Shown here: one piece after another, positions 18,454 through 29,700 of the stretch | Position numbering within the stretch: the stretch's first letter is position 1 | Layout: every line of letters begins with the position of its first letter | Assembly (NCBI RefSeq): GCF_001442625.1 | Contig: NZ_LMZQ01000017.1 | Coordinates: 31,774-95,773 of the forward strand | Reading direction: 5' to 3' | From: Pedobacter ginsenosidimutans | Lineage (GTDB): Bacteria; Bacteroidota; Bacteroidia; Sphingobacteriales; Sphingobacteriaceae | DNA length: 64,000 nt | Position numbers and translations under genes: made by a program | The notes under the pieces: generated by a model | The model's database searches: none | What the model was told of the DNA's origin: nothing | What the model saw: only the letters and a program-made list of their open reading frames with translations

Positions 18454-21129
18454 ATGAAAACATTTTTAAATACAGCAAAAATCCTGTTGGTGCTAAGCAT
18501 CATCTGCATTCAGAAAGCCTCCGCGCAGAATAGCTATTTCTTTCCTAAAGCGACTTCGCTCGATACAAAAATCCCAACGCCCGAGCAGTTTCTGGGCTAT
18601 CCCATCGGAACTTATTTTACCAGACATGAACAGGTGGTAGCTTATTTCCGTCAATTGGAAAAAGTATCCGACCGCGTACATGTAGAAAGTTTGGGTAAAA
18701 CATACGAACAGCGTGAGCAGATTATTGTAACCATTACTGCCCCATCCAATTACGCGAAATTGGAACAGATCAGGCAGGAACATTTAAACCAGGTAGACCC
18801 GTCGAAACCTGTACTGGGCAGTAATGCTCCGGTTATTATTAATTTAGGCTACGGGGTACATGGAAATGAAACCTCCAGTACCGAGACCAGTTTGCTCACA
18901 GGTTATTACCTTGCAGCCAGTAATGATGCGGAAACGCTGAAATGGCTTTCGGCATCGGTCATTTTTATCGATCCTTCCTTAAATCCGGATGGAAGAGACA
19001 GGGCTGCCAACTGGCACAATGCCTATCATTCGTTCCCGGCTGTAGGAGATCCACTCGATAAAGAACATCAGGAAGCCTGGCCTAACGGCAGAACTAACCA
19101 TTATTTTACTGATCTTAACCGCGATTGGCTTAACCTGGTTCAGGTAGAAAGCCGTAACCGTTTGGCTTTTTTCCATAAGTGGTATCCAAATGTACAGATC
19201 GATTTCCATGAACAGGGAACCAATGCCACCTACTATTTCGAGCCGACACCAAAAAGCCACGAAAGCCCGATTATTCCTCAGTTTTTATATGAGTACCAGG
19301 TAATTCTGGCAAAATATCATGCAAAGGCTCTTGATGATATCGGTTCATTTTATTTTACCAAAGAGAATTACGATAATCTTTCACCAATTTATGGTTCTAC
19401 CTATCCAAAATTCTTTGGCTCTGTTGCTGCCACTTTTGAGCAGGCTAGTTCACGTGGTATTTTACAGGAATCGAGCAACGGACCATTGACTTTCGCATTT
19501 ACCATCCGCAATCACTTAGCAACGAGTTTTTCGACAATAAAAGGGGCCGTTGAAGAGAAAACAGGATTGTTTAAGGTGCAAAAAGACTTCTTTAAATATG
19601 CCTTGGCACAAGGACAGAAAAACCCGGCAAAAGGATTCGTATTTGGAGATAAGAATGACGTTAACCTTACCCAGAAATTTTTAGGGTTACTGCTGGCACA
19701 CCATGTAGAGGTTTTTGAGGTGCAGGATAATCTGAGCCAGGAAGGTAAAACCTTTGAAAAGGGAAAATCCTATATCGTTCCCTCAGCACAGCCCAATTTT
19801 TTAATTGTGCATTCTATTTTTGAAGAAAATACTTTAAAGGACAGCATATTTTATGATAATACCGGGTGGAGCATTATCCATGCCTATGGGCTAAAATATG
19901 CAAAATTGAATGGTACATTTTCAAAAGGTGCAGCTGTTAAAAGTATTATTCCTGAAACAGGAAAGGTGTCAGGAGAACGATCGGGTTATGCGTATCTGAT
20001 CAATTCGAGTGATTATAATTTTACAAAAGCACTTTACCAGTTGCAGTTAAAAAACGTATTGGTAAAAACAGCTTTTAAATCTTTTGTAGCCAATACCGCA
20101 TCGGGTAAAAAAGCATACCTTCCGGGTTCGCTGGTTATCCCGGTAATTGGGCAAAATGTTTCTGCCGATTCACTTTATGCGGCATTAAATAGTGTAGCTA
20201 AAGCTACCAATATCGATATTACTGCAGTTGCCAGTGGATTTAGTGCCGAAGGTATAGATCTGGGCAGTAGCAACATTAAAGCTGTGCGCAAACCAGAAGT
20301 GGTACTGGCTTTTGGACAGGGTGTAACGGCTTCGGAAGCAGGACAGGTTTGGTTTTTATTAAACCAGCAATTAAATCTTCCGGTAACCAAACTGGATCTT
20401 CAGAGTTTTGCAAGGGCACCATTAAACCGTTATAATGTTTTGGTGCTACCGGGTGGTAATTATAGTGCCTGGGACAAAGCAACTGTTGATAAAATTAAAA
20501 ACTGGGTAGCTGAAGGTGGCACGCTGATTACTTTTCAAACCGCTACCGCCTGGGCAGTGCAGCAAGAAATAGTTAAAGAAAAACTGGCTGAAACAGATGC
20601 TTTTTTTAGAAGGGGGGAACTGCCAGCCGTAACTGCTACCACGGCAACAAAAGCCATAGATGAAACCAAAAAAGAACCAAAGCTTAACGGGGCAGAAAAT
20701 GCGGCTAAACCCACAAAACCACTAGCCGAAAGACTTGATTATCAAAGGCAGGAAGATGTAGAAGGTTCAAAAAGAATCAATGGGGCTATTTTTCAATCTG
20801 ATCTCGATATCACGCATCCTATTGCCTTTGGCGTAACCTCGCGTAAGCTTTTTATCAATAAGAATGGGCCAACTTTATTGTTGCCAAGTTCGAATAAATA
20901 TGCAACAGTAGCACAGTATACATCAAAACCTTTTATTAACGGGTACTCTTCCAAGTCTAATATTGCTAAAGTAGCCGGATCGGCAGCCATCATTGCAACA
21001 GGGAGTGGCAGTGGAGAAGTGATTCTTTTTGCTGATGACCCTACCTATAGGGGTTATTGGTTAGGAACAGGACGATTATTTTTAAATGCCATATTTTTTG
21101 GTAACCTTTTAAACGGGGGTTATAGATAA
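18454..21129 (+). CDS. Secreted M14-family zinc carboxypeptidase with C-terminal GATase-like domain
   Basis: After a signal peptide (ASAQ), residues about 50-360 form an M14 metallopeptidase. The zinc ligands are visible as HGNE (His136, Glu139) and DFHEQG (His252). NPDGR (residues about 177-181) matches the substrate-binding block and FEQ (Glu329) is the likely catalytic Glu. The middle and C-terminal 500 residues include a class-I glutamine-amidotransferase-like region (VLVLPGGNYSAWDKATVD, WVAEGGTLITF), as in large periplasmic M14 proteins of Bacteroidota. It should trim peptides or other amide-linked substrates in the periplasm or at the surface. Its place as third gene of a SusCD operon suggests it processes the imported ligand. 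Whether it cuts C-terminal residues or acts as an amidase is not clear. Confidence 0.88.
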   Translation: MKTFLNTAKILLVLSIICIQKASAQNSYFFPKATSLDTKIPTPEQFLGYPIGTYFTRHEQVVAYFRQLEKVSDRVHVESLGKTYEQREQIIVTITAPSNYAKLEQIRQEHLNQVDPSKPVLGSNAPVIINLGYGVHGNETSSTETSLLTGYYLAASNDAETLKWLSASVIFIDPSLNPDGRDRAANWHNAYHSFPAVGDPLDKEHQEAWPNGRTNHYFTDLNRDWLNLVQVESRNRLAFFHKWYPNVQIDFHEQGTNATYYFEPTPKSHESPIIPQFLYEYQVILAKYHAKALDDIGSFYFTKENYDNLSPIYGSTYPKFFGSVAATFEQASSRGILQESSNGPLTFAFTIRNHLATSFSTIKGAVEEKTGLFKVQKDFFKYALAQGQKNPAKGFVFGDKNDVNLTQKFLGLLLAHHVEVFEVQDNLSQEGKTFEKGKSYIVPSAQPNFLIVHSIFEENTLKDSIFYDNTGWSIIHAYGLKYAKLNGTFSKGAAVKSIIPETGKVSGERSGYAYLINSSDYNFTKALYQLQLKNVLVKTAFKSFVANTASGKKAYLPGSLVIPVIGQNVSADSLYAALNSVAKATNIDITAVASGFSAEGIDLGSSNIKAVRKPEVVLAFGQGVTASEAGQVWFLLNQQLNLPVTKLDLQSFARAPLNRYNVLVLPGGNYSAWDKATVDKIKNWVAEGGTLITFQTATAWAVQQEIVKEKLAETDAFFRRGELPAVTATTATKAIDETKKEPKLNGAENAAKPTKPLAERLDYQRQEDVEGSKRINGAIFQSDLDITHPIAFGVTSRKLFINKNGPTLLLPSSNKYATVAQYTSKPFINGYSSKSNIAKVAGSAAIIATGSGSGEVILFADDPTYRGYWLGTGRLFLNAIFFGNLLNGGYR

Positions 21130-21334
21130 TCCTTAAATCCAGAGCTGTATCGTAAAATTAATTTCGATTCTAATCTAACCTCATCTGGTTCGCCATTTCC
21201 GTGAACTGTAACGATTGCACTTTAATACTTAATTTATTTTATAAAGCCTTTCACGTTCAAACCATCAACTATTGGCTCAATGAATAACGAAAGGCTTTTA
21301 AATATTGAAAGTATTCCTGTTGATTGGGTACCAA
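21130..21334. other. Intergenic stretch with a long-range inverted repeat
   Basis: No gene is seen. AAAGCCTTTC (21243-21252) and GAAAGGCTTT (21289-21298) are complementary with a 36-base loop. No known riboswitch core was recognised by eye. It precedes a clear terminator. Confidence 0.5.
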
Positions 21335-21377
21335 CCGGAGTGAACACTTTTATAAGTTTTTACTCCGGATTTTTTTT
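21335..21377 (+). terminator. Intrinsic terminator of the SusCD-peptidase operon
   Basis: CCGGAGT (21335-21341) pairs with ACTCCGG (21362-21368), extended by a G-U and two A-T pairs, and is followed by a run of eight T (21370-21377). This is a classical terminator on the plus strand, 206 bases after the peptidase stop and before the TonB receptor. Confidence 0.75.
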
Positions 21378-21506
21378 GCCTGTCAATCCAGGTAAAACTA
21401 AGATGATTTTGAATAGTATGGTGTCTTAATGCCCGAACAATTTAAATGGAAAAAAGTCATGTCAACCGCAGATAATTGAATGGATAGACTTTCCACGAAG
21501 CTATAT

Positions 21507-21549
21507 TCTACTCTTTTATTTAAAAAGTAGATAAAAAATACTATGTTTG
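21507..21549 (+). promoter_or_regulatory. Promoter with an operator-like dyad for the TonB receptor
   Basis: An inverted repeat TCTACT-N13-AGTAGA (21507-21531) with further pairing inside (10 of 12 pairs) is followed after 10 bases by TATGTTTG (21542-21549), an exact TAnnTTTG -7 element. The -33 position falls inside the dyad, so a bound regulator would block the promoter. The ATG is at 21595. Confidence 0.6.
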
Positions 21550-21594
21550 CGACTTTATTTTTAATAAGTCTAAATAGTATTTGATCCTTATTTC

Positions 21595-24063
21595 ATGAAG
21601 ATAACCTTAACCCATGCGGCATTATGCCTTTTTTTCTTTTTGTTTCTCTCATACAGTGCTTCTGCGCAACAGACCGCAAAACTGCAGGGATATGTACGTG
21701 ATAGTTAGGGAAACCCACTTCCCGGTGTTACCATCAGTGTTGAAAATACAAAATTAACTACCTCAACAAATAACAAAGGTTATTACAGGTTGCAAGTGAG
21801 CCAGGGCAAGCTAATTTTACATTTCAATTTTATCGGTTTTAGACAGTCGGTCAAAACGATCGAAATCAGTGGAGATACAGATGAGAATGTTGTTCTGACC
21901 GAATCAAATTCAGATCTTCAGCAGGTAGAAATTACCGGGCGTAAAGAAAAAGCCTATAAAACCAAGGCGACCTTTATTGGTAAGATTGAAAATGAACTCA
22001 AAGACATTCCTCAATCTGTTTCCTATGCCAGTAAGGAATTGATTGCCGATCAGGGCCTGATGCGCGTTGGTGAGGTAGTGAAAAACTTTAGCGGAGTAAA
22101 TCAGTTCAGTTTTTATGACGATTTAACCATCCGTGGCTTTCGTGTAAACGGACAGAGCAATACCCAGTTGCTAAACGGACTAAGAACAAGTACAGGTTTC
22201 TGGAAACAATCGCTCGCCAATTACCTGGAAAGGGTTGAAGTGCTAAAAGGTCCGTCTTCTGCACTTTTTGGAAATGCAAGTCCAGGTGGTGTGGTAAACC
22301 GGGTAACCAAAAAGCCGCTTGATGAAACCAGAAGATCCATTAGTATGACTATGGGAAGTTTCAATACCTTCCGCGGGCTTGCCGATTTTACCGGACCGGC
22401 ATCAAAAGACAGTACCTTGCTTTACCGCTTAAACCTTGGCTATGAAAATGCAGAAACTTTCAGGGATTTAATGTTTGACAGGAACTTTGTTATTGCACCT
22501 TCGCTTACCTTCGTTCCGTCTGAAAAAACGAGGATAAACTTTGATCTGGTATATACCGATTCAAAAAGCAGGCTTGACAGGGGGCAGCCGATTTTTGGTA
22601 GCTTCGATTTAAATTCTACACCACAATCCCTATCATTAAACACTACGAACGATTACCTGAACGAGCTCACCTATAATGCAACGATCTCGATTACCCATAA
22701 GGTCAGCGATGTATTGAGCGTGAACGCTTCATATCTAAAAACAGGATATTCGGAGGATCTTAACGAGCACCGTACTTCCAATTCTTATGGTGTTGATGGC
22801 AATGGTGCTGTGATCAATAACCTTGCAGGAATGAATGTTCAGATCAGGAAGCGCAAGCGTTTTATTGATAACTTCTCCGGTTATGTAAATTACACACCTA
22901 CAACCGGTCCGGTATCGCATAAGATCGTAGCAGGTTATGATTTTGGGAGTGAAAAAACGCCTGTAGGAGGTTCGCAGATGACAGCAAGTGGTTATAGAAA
23001 TGCAGCGAACAACGGTTCTATCCCAACCTACGTGGTCGCAAATAAGAGCAGGTATCTCCTTGATGCTGCAGGAAACCCAGTGCCCAATGTTCCGCACTTC
23101 AATCTTAATGATCCGTTGTCATCCCAGAGAATGCAGGATGACAGCAAACTTTTCTTTGCTCAATCTGTAGTGGCCCCAGCATATTATTATCTTAACTCAG
23201 GGTATATTCAGGATCAGTTAAAAATAGGCGGGCTGCAGGTTTTACTTGGAGTGCGTTATGAATATTATACTGATTTTGCCAATTATAAAACTCAAACTGA
23301 AGCGAAAGCCAATTCTCATGCCTGGTTGCCAAGATTGGGCGCTGTTTATGCCATTAATTCAAATATCAACTTTTATGGAAGTTACGTTGAGGGATACAAC
23401 CCTCAGACCTCTGCCACCATATCAAACCCAAATGCAGGCGGGCCATTTGATCCCTTGAAAAGCAATATGATCGAATTTGGTGCAAAAACCAGCTGGCTCA
23501 GGGATCAACTAAGCATTACCGCCGCCGTGTATCAGATCAAGCAGACCGGAGCGCTGTATGCAACACCAGGCGTAATTGATGTACTAAGGCAGATAGGGGA
23601 TGAGCAATCTAGAGGCTTCGAAGTTGATGTGGTTGGAAAAATTATGCCGAACTGGAATGTAATTGCATCGTATTCATACAACAGGGCAAAGATACTTGAA
23701 AGCGGTACGGCAGGAGAGGTTGGAATACAAAAGCCGAACGCACCAAAAAACACAGCGAACCTGTGGACGCGCTATAACTTTATTGATGGTGCAGCCAAAG
23801 GTTTTGGTATAGCATTAGGGATAAATTATGTGGATAAAAGAAACCTGAACTATGATGCCAAGTTCTCGCCTGAAGATCAGATTACCTTACCATCGTTCAT
23901 GCTTCTTAATGCCGGACTGTTCTATAATATCGGCAAACTGCAGCTTCAGCTAAATGCAAATAACATAGGCAATAAAAAACACTGGGTGGGCGGATACGAT
24001 TATCTACGGTTATTTCCGGGGCAGCCAGAGAACTATATGCTAACGGTTGGATATTCATTTTAA
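21595..24063 (+). CDS. TonB-dependent (siderophore-type) receptor, interrupted by an in-frame TAG
   Basis: The natural start is the ATG at 21595. It gives a clear signal peptide (LFLSYSASAQ) and the start of a carboxypeptidase-regulatory-like domain, LQGYVRDS, then TAG at 21706-21708 (codon 38), then GNPLPGVTISVENT in the same frame. No base is gained or lost, so a single substitution or error made the stop. Downstream the frame is intact: plug with IRGFRVNG and VLKGPSSALFGNASPGGVVNRVTKKP, barrel, C-terminal YMLTVGYSF. Length and plug fit siderophore receptors (FhuA/FoxA type) rather than SusC. The TTG at 21790 could only yield a product without signal peptide. It overlaps the PepSY gene by one base, as seen for iron-uptake pairs. 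It is a possible recent pseudogene. Confidence 0.85.
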
Positions 24064-25244
24064 TGGCCAAAAGTAAATTCAAGAAGATTACCGGCTGGCT
24101 CCATCTTTGGATAGGGCTGGTAACGGGAGTTGTTGTCGTGATTGTATCCATCACGGGATGCATTTATGTGTTCAATGAGGAGATATTTGATGCCGTCCAC
24201 CGGGATATTGTGTATGTTCAGAAAACCGGCCAGCCGAAGCCGGTTTCTGAATTGCTTGCCAATGCACAACAAGCGGTTGGCCCTGGAAAAGTCCTCTCAA
24301 ATGTGAAGATTTCAGCAGACAACAAAAGCTATGTGTTTTCTGGTTTTAAGGTTAATAAAAAGGAAAAGATCAACCTTTGGTACTTTAGCCAATTTGAGTA
24401 TTTAAATGATATTTATGTAAATCAATACACAGGGAAGGTTCTGGGGATAATTGATGTCCGTTACGAATTTTTCAATATCGTTGAGCAGCTGCACAGACAG
24501 TTGTTATTGGTAAAACCTATCGGAAGCCTTGTAGTGGGTTCCTGCATTCTTCTATTTCTTGTGATGCTCATCAGTGGTTTTATCCTTTGGCTGCCAAAAA
24601 ACTACAAGCAGTTTAAAAAAAGTATTACAATCAAATGGAATGCAAAATGGAAACGGGTAAATTACGATCTGCATAATTCATTGGGCTTTTATATTCTGCC
24701 AGTGGCGATGCTTATTGCCATTACAGGTTTGGTATGGTCTTTTAAATGGTGGGAAACCGGGATTTATAAACTTTTGGGAGACAAGGGGAAGACTGGTTTT
24801 GCGCGGACACTGCCCATCATCAATGCTAGTGATTCGACATTAAACAAGATTGACCTCATTCATTATGACCTGGTAAAAAAACTAAAAGGTGATTGGGTGG
24901 AGATCGGAATCGGCATCCCGACTGAAACCAATAAGGTTTCGACCTCATTTGTCAGTATTGAGAGCAATAAGGATGGCTGGCGGGGTGTTAGTTATTATTT
25001 TTATGATGGTAGGACTGGAAAGATAATTGATGTTTTACCGCATTCACAGAAAACGCTGGGCATGAAATGGAGAAATTCAAATCTTCCGATGCATACAGGT
25101 AGAATATATGGTCTGGGTACACAGCTATTGGCTTTTTTTGCTGCTTTGATCTGTGCTTCCCTTCCGGTTTCAGGGTTTCTGATCTGGTTGGGGAAAAGGA
25201 AGAAAAAGCCTAAGTCTTCCCTCAAGTTGGGTTTGAATGCTTAA
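24063..25244 (+). CDS. PepSY-associated membrane protein, probable periplasmic iron-siderophore reductase
   Basis: The 393-residue protein starts inside the stop of the TonB receptor (TAATG overlap). It has four probable membrane helices: WLHLWIGLVTGVVVVIVSIT (residues about 11-30), a second near 155-180 (VVGSCILLFLVMLISGFILW), a third near 208-228 (FYILPVAMLIAITGLVWSF) and a fourth near 360-380. Conserved His residues occur (HLW, EQLHRQLL, DLHNSLG, MHTGRIYG). This is the PepSY_TM family layout. Members paired with siderophore receptors are thought to reduce or release iron at the inner membrane using haem-binding His. The pairing with the receptor strongly suggests iron acquisition, though it is not proven here. 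Confidence 0.88.
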   Translation: MAKSKFKKITGWLHLWIGLVTGVVVVIVSITGCIYVFNEEIFDAVHRDIVYVQKTGQPKPVSELLANAQQAVGPGKVLSNVKISADNKSYVFSGFKVNKKEKINLWYFSQFEYLNDIYVNQYTGKVLGIIDVRYEFFNIVEQLHRQLLLVKPIGSLVVGSCILLFLVMLISGFILWLPKNYKQFKKSITIKWNAKWKRVNYDLHNSLGFYILPVAMLIAITGLVWSFKWWETGIYKLLGDKGKTGFARTLPIINASDSTLNKIDLIHYDLVKKLKGDWVEIGIGIPTETNKVSTSFVSIESNKDGWRGVSYYFYDGRTGKIIDVLPHSQKTLGMKWRNSNLPMHTGRIYGLGTQLLAFFAALICASLPVSGFLIWLGKRKKKPKSSLKLGLNA

Positions 25245-25260
25245 AAATGGACATTTAATT

Positions 25261-25869
25261 TTAATATTGAACCATGATATTTCTATCCATTATTTCAGAT
25301 AGAAAAGATCGGGCTTTTTGACATATGAGATCAGAGATGTCATTTCTTTTCGTCATGCCTGATCCGCGAAATCTCGCTCTTGTGGCTGCATCGGTCAGAA
25401 ATATCATATCGAGTTCCCTTAAGAACCGGATGAACACCTCCTTAAACATATGGGGGCTATTGTCATCTTTAGCAAAGACAGATTTTGAAATCAAATTTAC
25501 ATTTTCAGTCACACATACCCTTCTTAATAAATCCAGGTTTTCTAAAAAACCTATCTTTTTCAAGTAATCCGGGGAATGGTATAGCCGACTATATTTCTCA
25601 AATGTTAAACGCTTTATTTCAACTAATTCATCGATAAAATTGGATAGCGACTTATATCGTATACACTGCTTTTCGATCAAAATACATTCTTCATTCGTTA
25701 TTTTTTCTAAAACACAGATCACCAACTCGTCTTTGTTTTTAAAATACCAATATAGAGATGGAATACTCACCCTTAACGATTTGGCTATATCTTTAAGGGG
25801 AGTTTTTTCAATTCCAAAATATGAAAAAAGCTGTATTGCTGCATCTATTATCGTGTTTCGATTTAACAT
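25261..25869 (-). CDS. TetR/AcrR-family transcriptional regulator
   Basis: Residues 1-50 form a TetR-type helix-turn-helix (IIDAAIQLFSYFGIEKTPLKD followed by SLRVSIPSLYWYFKNKDELV). The remaining 150 residues are an unassigned ligand-binding domain. The gene is convergent with the PepSY gene (16 bases between stops) and lies 42 bases after the dehydrogenase gene on the same strand, so it may be co-transcribed with the latter. Its target is unknown; no dyad matching a TetR site was found immediately upstream. Confidence 0.88.
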   Translation of the reverse strand: MLNRNTIIDAAIQLFSYFGIEKTPLKDIAKSLRVSIPSLYWYFKNKDELVICVLEKITNEECILIEKQCIRYKSLSNFIDELVEIKRLTFEKYSRLYHSPDYLKKIGFLENLDLLRRVCVTENVNLISKSVFAKDDNSPHMFKEVFIRFLRELDMIFLTDAATRARFRGSGMTKRNDISDLICQKARSFLSEIMDRNIMVQY

Positions 25870-25911
25870 ATCATATAAATTTCATAAGGATATCCGACAA
25901 CACTAACTGAA

Positions 25912-26691
25912 CTATTTTGATTTCTGACTTGCCAGTCCCTTTTTAATTTTCATCATAATACCATCAGGAACAAAGTTGGGGAGTTTGGCGTTAAACCAGT
26001 TTTGAAAACCAACTACTTTTTTCCCACTCCCTACCAGTAGATGCTTTACACCCTGCATTGCCACTTCTTTGGGAGTCATCGGCTTGGTTTTATGAAGATT
26101 TGTAGTTTGCATCTCAGGTGTGGTAAATCCAGTATCCACAGTACCAGGATAAAGAGACGAAACGATAACTCCGGTCCCTTCCAATTCGGCAGCGAGTGTT
26201 TCACTAAATGCCCTTACGAAAGCCTTGGTTGCAGAATACACAGAAAAATAAGGCATCGGTAAAAATGCGACCACCGAAGCTATGTTCATGATCCTGCCGG
26301 ATTTGCGTTTGACCATATCTTGTGCAAAAAGCTTGCTTAAAACGACCAGACTGGAAATGTTTAATTGAATTATACTCAATTCTTCTTCCAATGGCGTTTC
26401 AGTAAAATTGCCATAGTTGCCAACACCAGCATTATTTACCAGATGGGTCACTAATAGGTTTTCGTCTTTCACCTTTTGGTAAAGGTTTTTAGCAGCATTC
26501 ACATCAGAAAGATCTGTAGCGAAATATTGAACCAGAATGCCATACCTGTTTATTAGTTCTGATTGCATTTGCTGTAATTTAGCTTCGGTTCGGGCAACCA
26601 ATATCAGGTTTAACCCTTTAGCTGCCAATTCATTCGCCATTTCGTAGCCAATTCCTGAGGAAGCCCCGGTAATTAATATGTATTCTTTCAT
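25912..26691 (-). CDS. Short-chain dehydrogenase/reductase
   Basis: This 259-residue classical SDR has the cofactor motif TGASSGIGYEMA (residues 7-18) and the structural NNAG (VNNAGVGNYG). The catalytic Ser is in IMNIASVVAF and the YSATK block supplies the catalytic Tyr and Lys (SVYSATKAFV). The sequence after the Lys (PGTVDTGF) is also typical. It probably oxidises or reduces a hydroxyl/carbonyl group in the cytoplasm with NADP(H), judged from the arginine after LVA in the second strand (VARTEAK). The substrate cannot be predicted. It sits between a TetR regulator and an RND pump gene, both on the same strand. Confidence 0.92.
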   Translation of the reverse strand: MKEYILITGASSGIGYEMANELAAKGLNLILVARTEAKLQQMQSELINRYGILVQYFATDLSDVNAAKNLYQKVKDENLLVTHLVNNAGVGNYGNFTETPLEEELSIIQLNISSLVVLSKLFAQDMVKRKSGRIMNIASVVAFLPMPYFSVYSATKAFVRAFSETLAAELEGTGVIVSSLYPGTVDTGFTTPEMQTTNLHKTKPMTPKEVAMQGVKHLLVGSGKKVVGFQNWFNAKLPNFVPDGIMMKIKKGLASQKSK

Positions 26692-26794
26692 CTCTAGTAA
26701 AATTTATGTGAGTAATTTTTAAGTATGCTGTTAATCAGGTTAATCAAGAACAGTCTCAATTCCAGAAACAAGTCTTTCCGTGTATTTTGACCTA

Positions 26795-29700
26795 TCATAT
26801 CTTTTCGTGCAATTGTGGAGGGATGAGTTTGTACATTACCGGGGTAACGATCCTTGATAATATAGTAGAGCTGATCAGACCCCCAATCAATACAATGGCA
26901 AGTGGCGCTATCTGCGGATTGGGATTCATGGCTATCGGGATAAGACCACAAATGGCCGTAATAGAAGTAAGTACAACAGGTAGGAACCTGGTTTCGCCGG
27001 CAATATGGATCGCCTCATCTATGCTTTTTCCATCTTCCCGCAATTGGTTGGTAAAATCAACCAATAACAGCGAATTCTTTACCTGTATGCCCGATAAACC
27101 AATGAAACCGATGATAGATACCAGCGACATCGGATTTCCTGTCATCAGCAAAAATATCACCCCGCCCAAAACGCCCAATGGAATAATTGACAAAACGATA
27201 ATGATTCCTTTAAATGTCTTAAACTGTAGCAGTAGCACAGCGATAAACAGGAAGGTACTGAGGATGATCACCGAAAGGAAATTTCCGCCTAGCGCATCAC
27301 CTTCCGATTCAGCCTCCCCAGATAATTTATAATAATATCCCTTGGGCATTTTTAAATTGTTGAGTTCGGGCACAATATCCTTGAGAATATCGTTTGCCAA
27401 AACATTATCTTTGGTGAGCGAGGTAACCTTTGCAAACCGCGATTTATTGAAATGGTTGATTGCAGTGGGGGAGGTTTCCAGCCCAATGGTTGCAATCTGA
27501 TCGATCTGAATTGGTGCACCCTGGATATTGTTCACATAAAGGTTCTTCAATGCATTTAGATTTGAAAACTTATCACGTGGAATGGTGATTACCACATTCC
27601 TCGAATCACCCCTGTCATCAATGTAATCCCCAACAGTCAGTCCGGCAACAGCCAACCTGATCACCTTGTCAATGTCGCTGGTCAGTACGCCCAATGTCCG
27701 TGCCTTTTCCTTATCAATCTTGATTTTTACATCTGACTTATAGGCATTGAGTTCATTGTTGATGAAAAAAGTACCTGGGTGTTTACGTAACAGTTCCTCC
27801 ACTTTGAACGAGAGCGATCGCAGGGTATCCTGATGCTCTCCAAAAATCCTGACCACAATATTCGCCTCTATTGGAGTGCCTTGTTCAAAATCCTTCACCT
27901 CTATTTTTGCATAGGGGAAATCAGTGAATTTGCTTCTAAGCGTTTTGATCAGTTCAGTTTTATCATTTGGGCTTGTCTCTTCTTCCAATTGCACAAAAAT
28001 CTGTGCAAAATCTGGTTTTATATCCTGCTGATGCACGTTGTAATAGATCTGTGGATTACCTTTTCCTACATTTGAGGTGTAATAAACGATTTCCTTATGC
28101 TTTTTAAGTTCCATTTCCACTAGCTTTGCAGCTTTATCGCTTTCTGGGATATTTGCCTGTAGCGGCATTTTAATATTGATCAGAAACATCGGCTTTTCTG
28201 AGGTAGGGAAAAGTTTAAACCCTGCCAGTGGGAAGAGTAAAAAGGCCAATACGCTCAATGCAATCGAAATACTGATCGTTACTTTTGGCCACTTTAGGGC
28301 CAACGGCATAATGCCACGATACGACCAGGTTAAAAAGCCCTGCAATTTTTTTAAGAAATAATTTCCCTCCCCATGGGTATGGGTTTTCAGGATCTTGCTG
28401 CCGATAAAAGGCACAAGCGTAAGCGCCACGATCATAGAGGCCAATACACTGGTAATAATGGCCATAGGCAGACTTCGGATAAACTCTCCGGCCATATCAG
28501 GTAGAAAGGCTAATGGTAAAAATGCAATAACAAGCGTTGCAGTACAGCCTACAACAGCTACCCCAATCTGCTTGGTGCCCTTTAAAATGGCATCCTTTCT
28601 GGAATGGCCTTCTCTTAGCCACCTTTCTATATTCTCTACAACAACGATACTATCATCAACCAATAGTCCCAATGCTACTACAAGCCCAACGATACTGAGC
28701 TGATTGAGTGAGAAGCCCAAAAGATTCATTGCAATAAGACCGAGGGCCAGGGAGAGTGGAATGGAAATCATTACGATCAGCGATGGTCTGAAGCCTAAAG
28801 GCAACAAGGTAACCACCACTAATAGTATGGCCAATCCAAAATCAAAGCCCAGGTGTCCCAGCCGCTTTGATACCATATCTGCCTGGTCAAAACTCTTGAC
28901 CATTTTAATGTTCTGTGGTAAGGTTTGGGAAAATTGTTCCAATACCGGAGTGTACTCTTTCTTAACCTGACTGATATCCACGTTGTTCTTCATCGAAGAG
29001 GTAACCAATATACAGCGTTGTCCATTGATCCTGGTAATGTGGTTAATGGTGCCGTCCATATAGCTCACATGGGCCACATCCTTCAGGTATATTATTTTGC
29101 CGTTGGCATTATAAATGATCGTATTGGCCACATCTTCAACATTTTTGAATTTGCCACTGGTCTTTACATTAAAGACCTTACTCTCCATATTGATACTTCC
29201 TCCCGGAATGTCGGCCGCCTCACTTTGCAGACTGCCTATAACCAGGTTTAATGGTATTTTTAGCTGGGCCAGTTTATCGAGTTGCATGTCGATGCGGATT
29301 TCCTGCTCTGGCATTCCGGTATACTTTACCTCTCTCAAATTGGTGATCTTTTCCAGCTGGGTCTTCAATTTGTCTGCATTATCGCGCAATATTTTGGACG
29401 AAGCGGTGTTTGAGATCAGCGCTACCTGAATAATCTTTACATCTGATGAGGCAATTTTTTCGGTCTTGATCTGATAAATGTCCTTTGGAAGTTCACCGTT
29501 TTTCAGCGCATTGATTTCTGTTGATATTTCCTGGTATTTGTTATCCACATCAACACCATACTTGAACTTGATCTGTATCGCTGCTACGCCATCTTCAACT
29601 GTGGTCAGGATCTTATCGATGTTCTCGAGGCCATAGATTTTATTTTCAATGGGCTTTACCACCTGTTCTTCCATATCCTTCGGACTGGTGCCAGGGTAGA

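Noticed and set aside
21130..21400. Riboswitch upstream of the TonB receptor
   Set aside because: I looked for cobalamin, TPP and SAM-type cores and saw none; the clearest structure is an ordinary terminator.
22735..23097. 120-codon minus-strand frame inside the TonB receptor
   Set aside because: It is the antisense shadow of the barrel-coding region.
21790..24063. TTG at 21790 as start of the TonB receptor
   Set aside because: The same frame reaches back to an ATG at 21595 with a proper signal peptide and domain start; only the TAG at 21706 breaks it. A start at 21790 would lack a signal peptide.
26787..27332. 181-codon plus-strand frame opposite the RND pump gene
   Set aside because: It is a shadow of a well-conserved RND gene on the other strand, with no independent domain.
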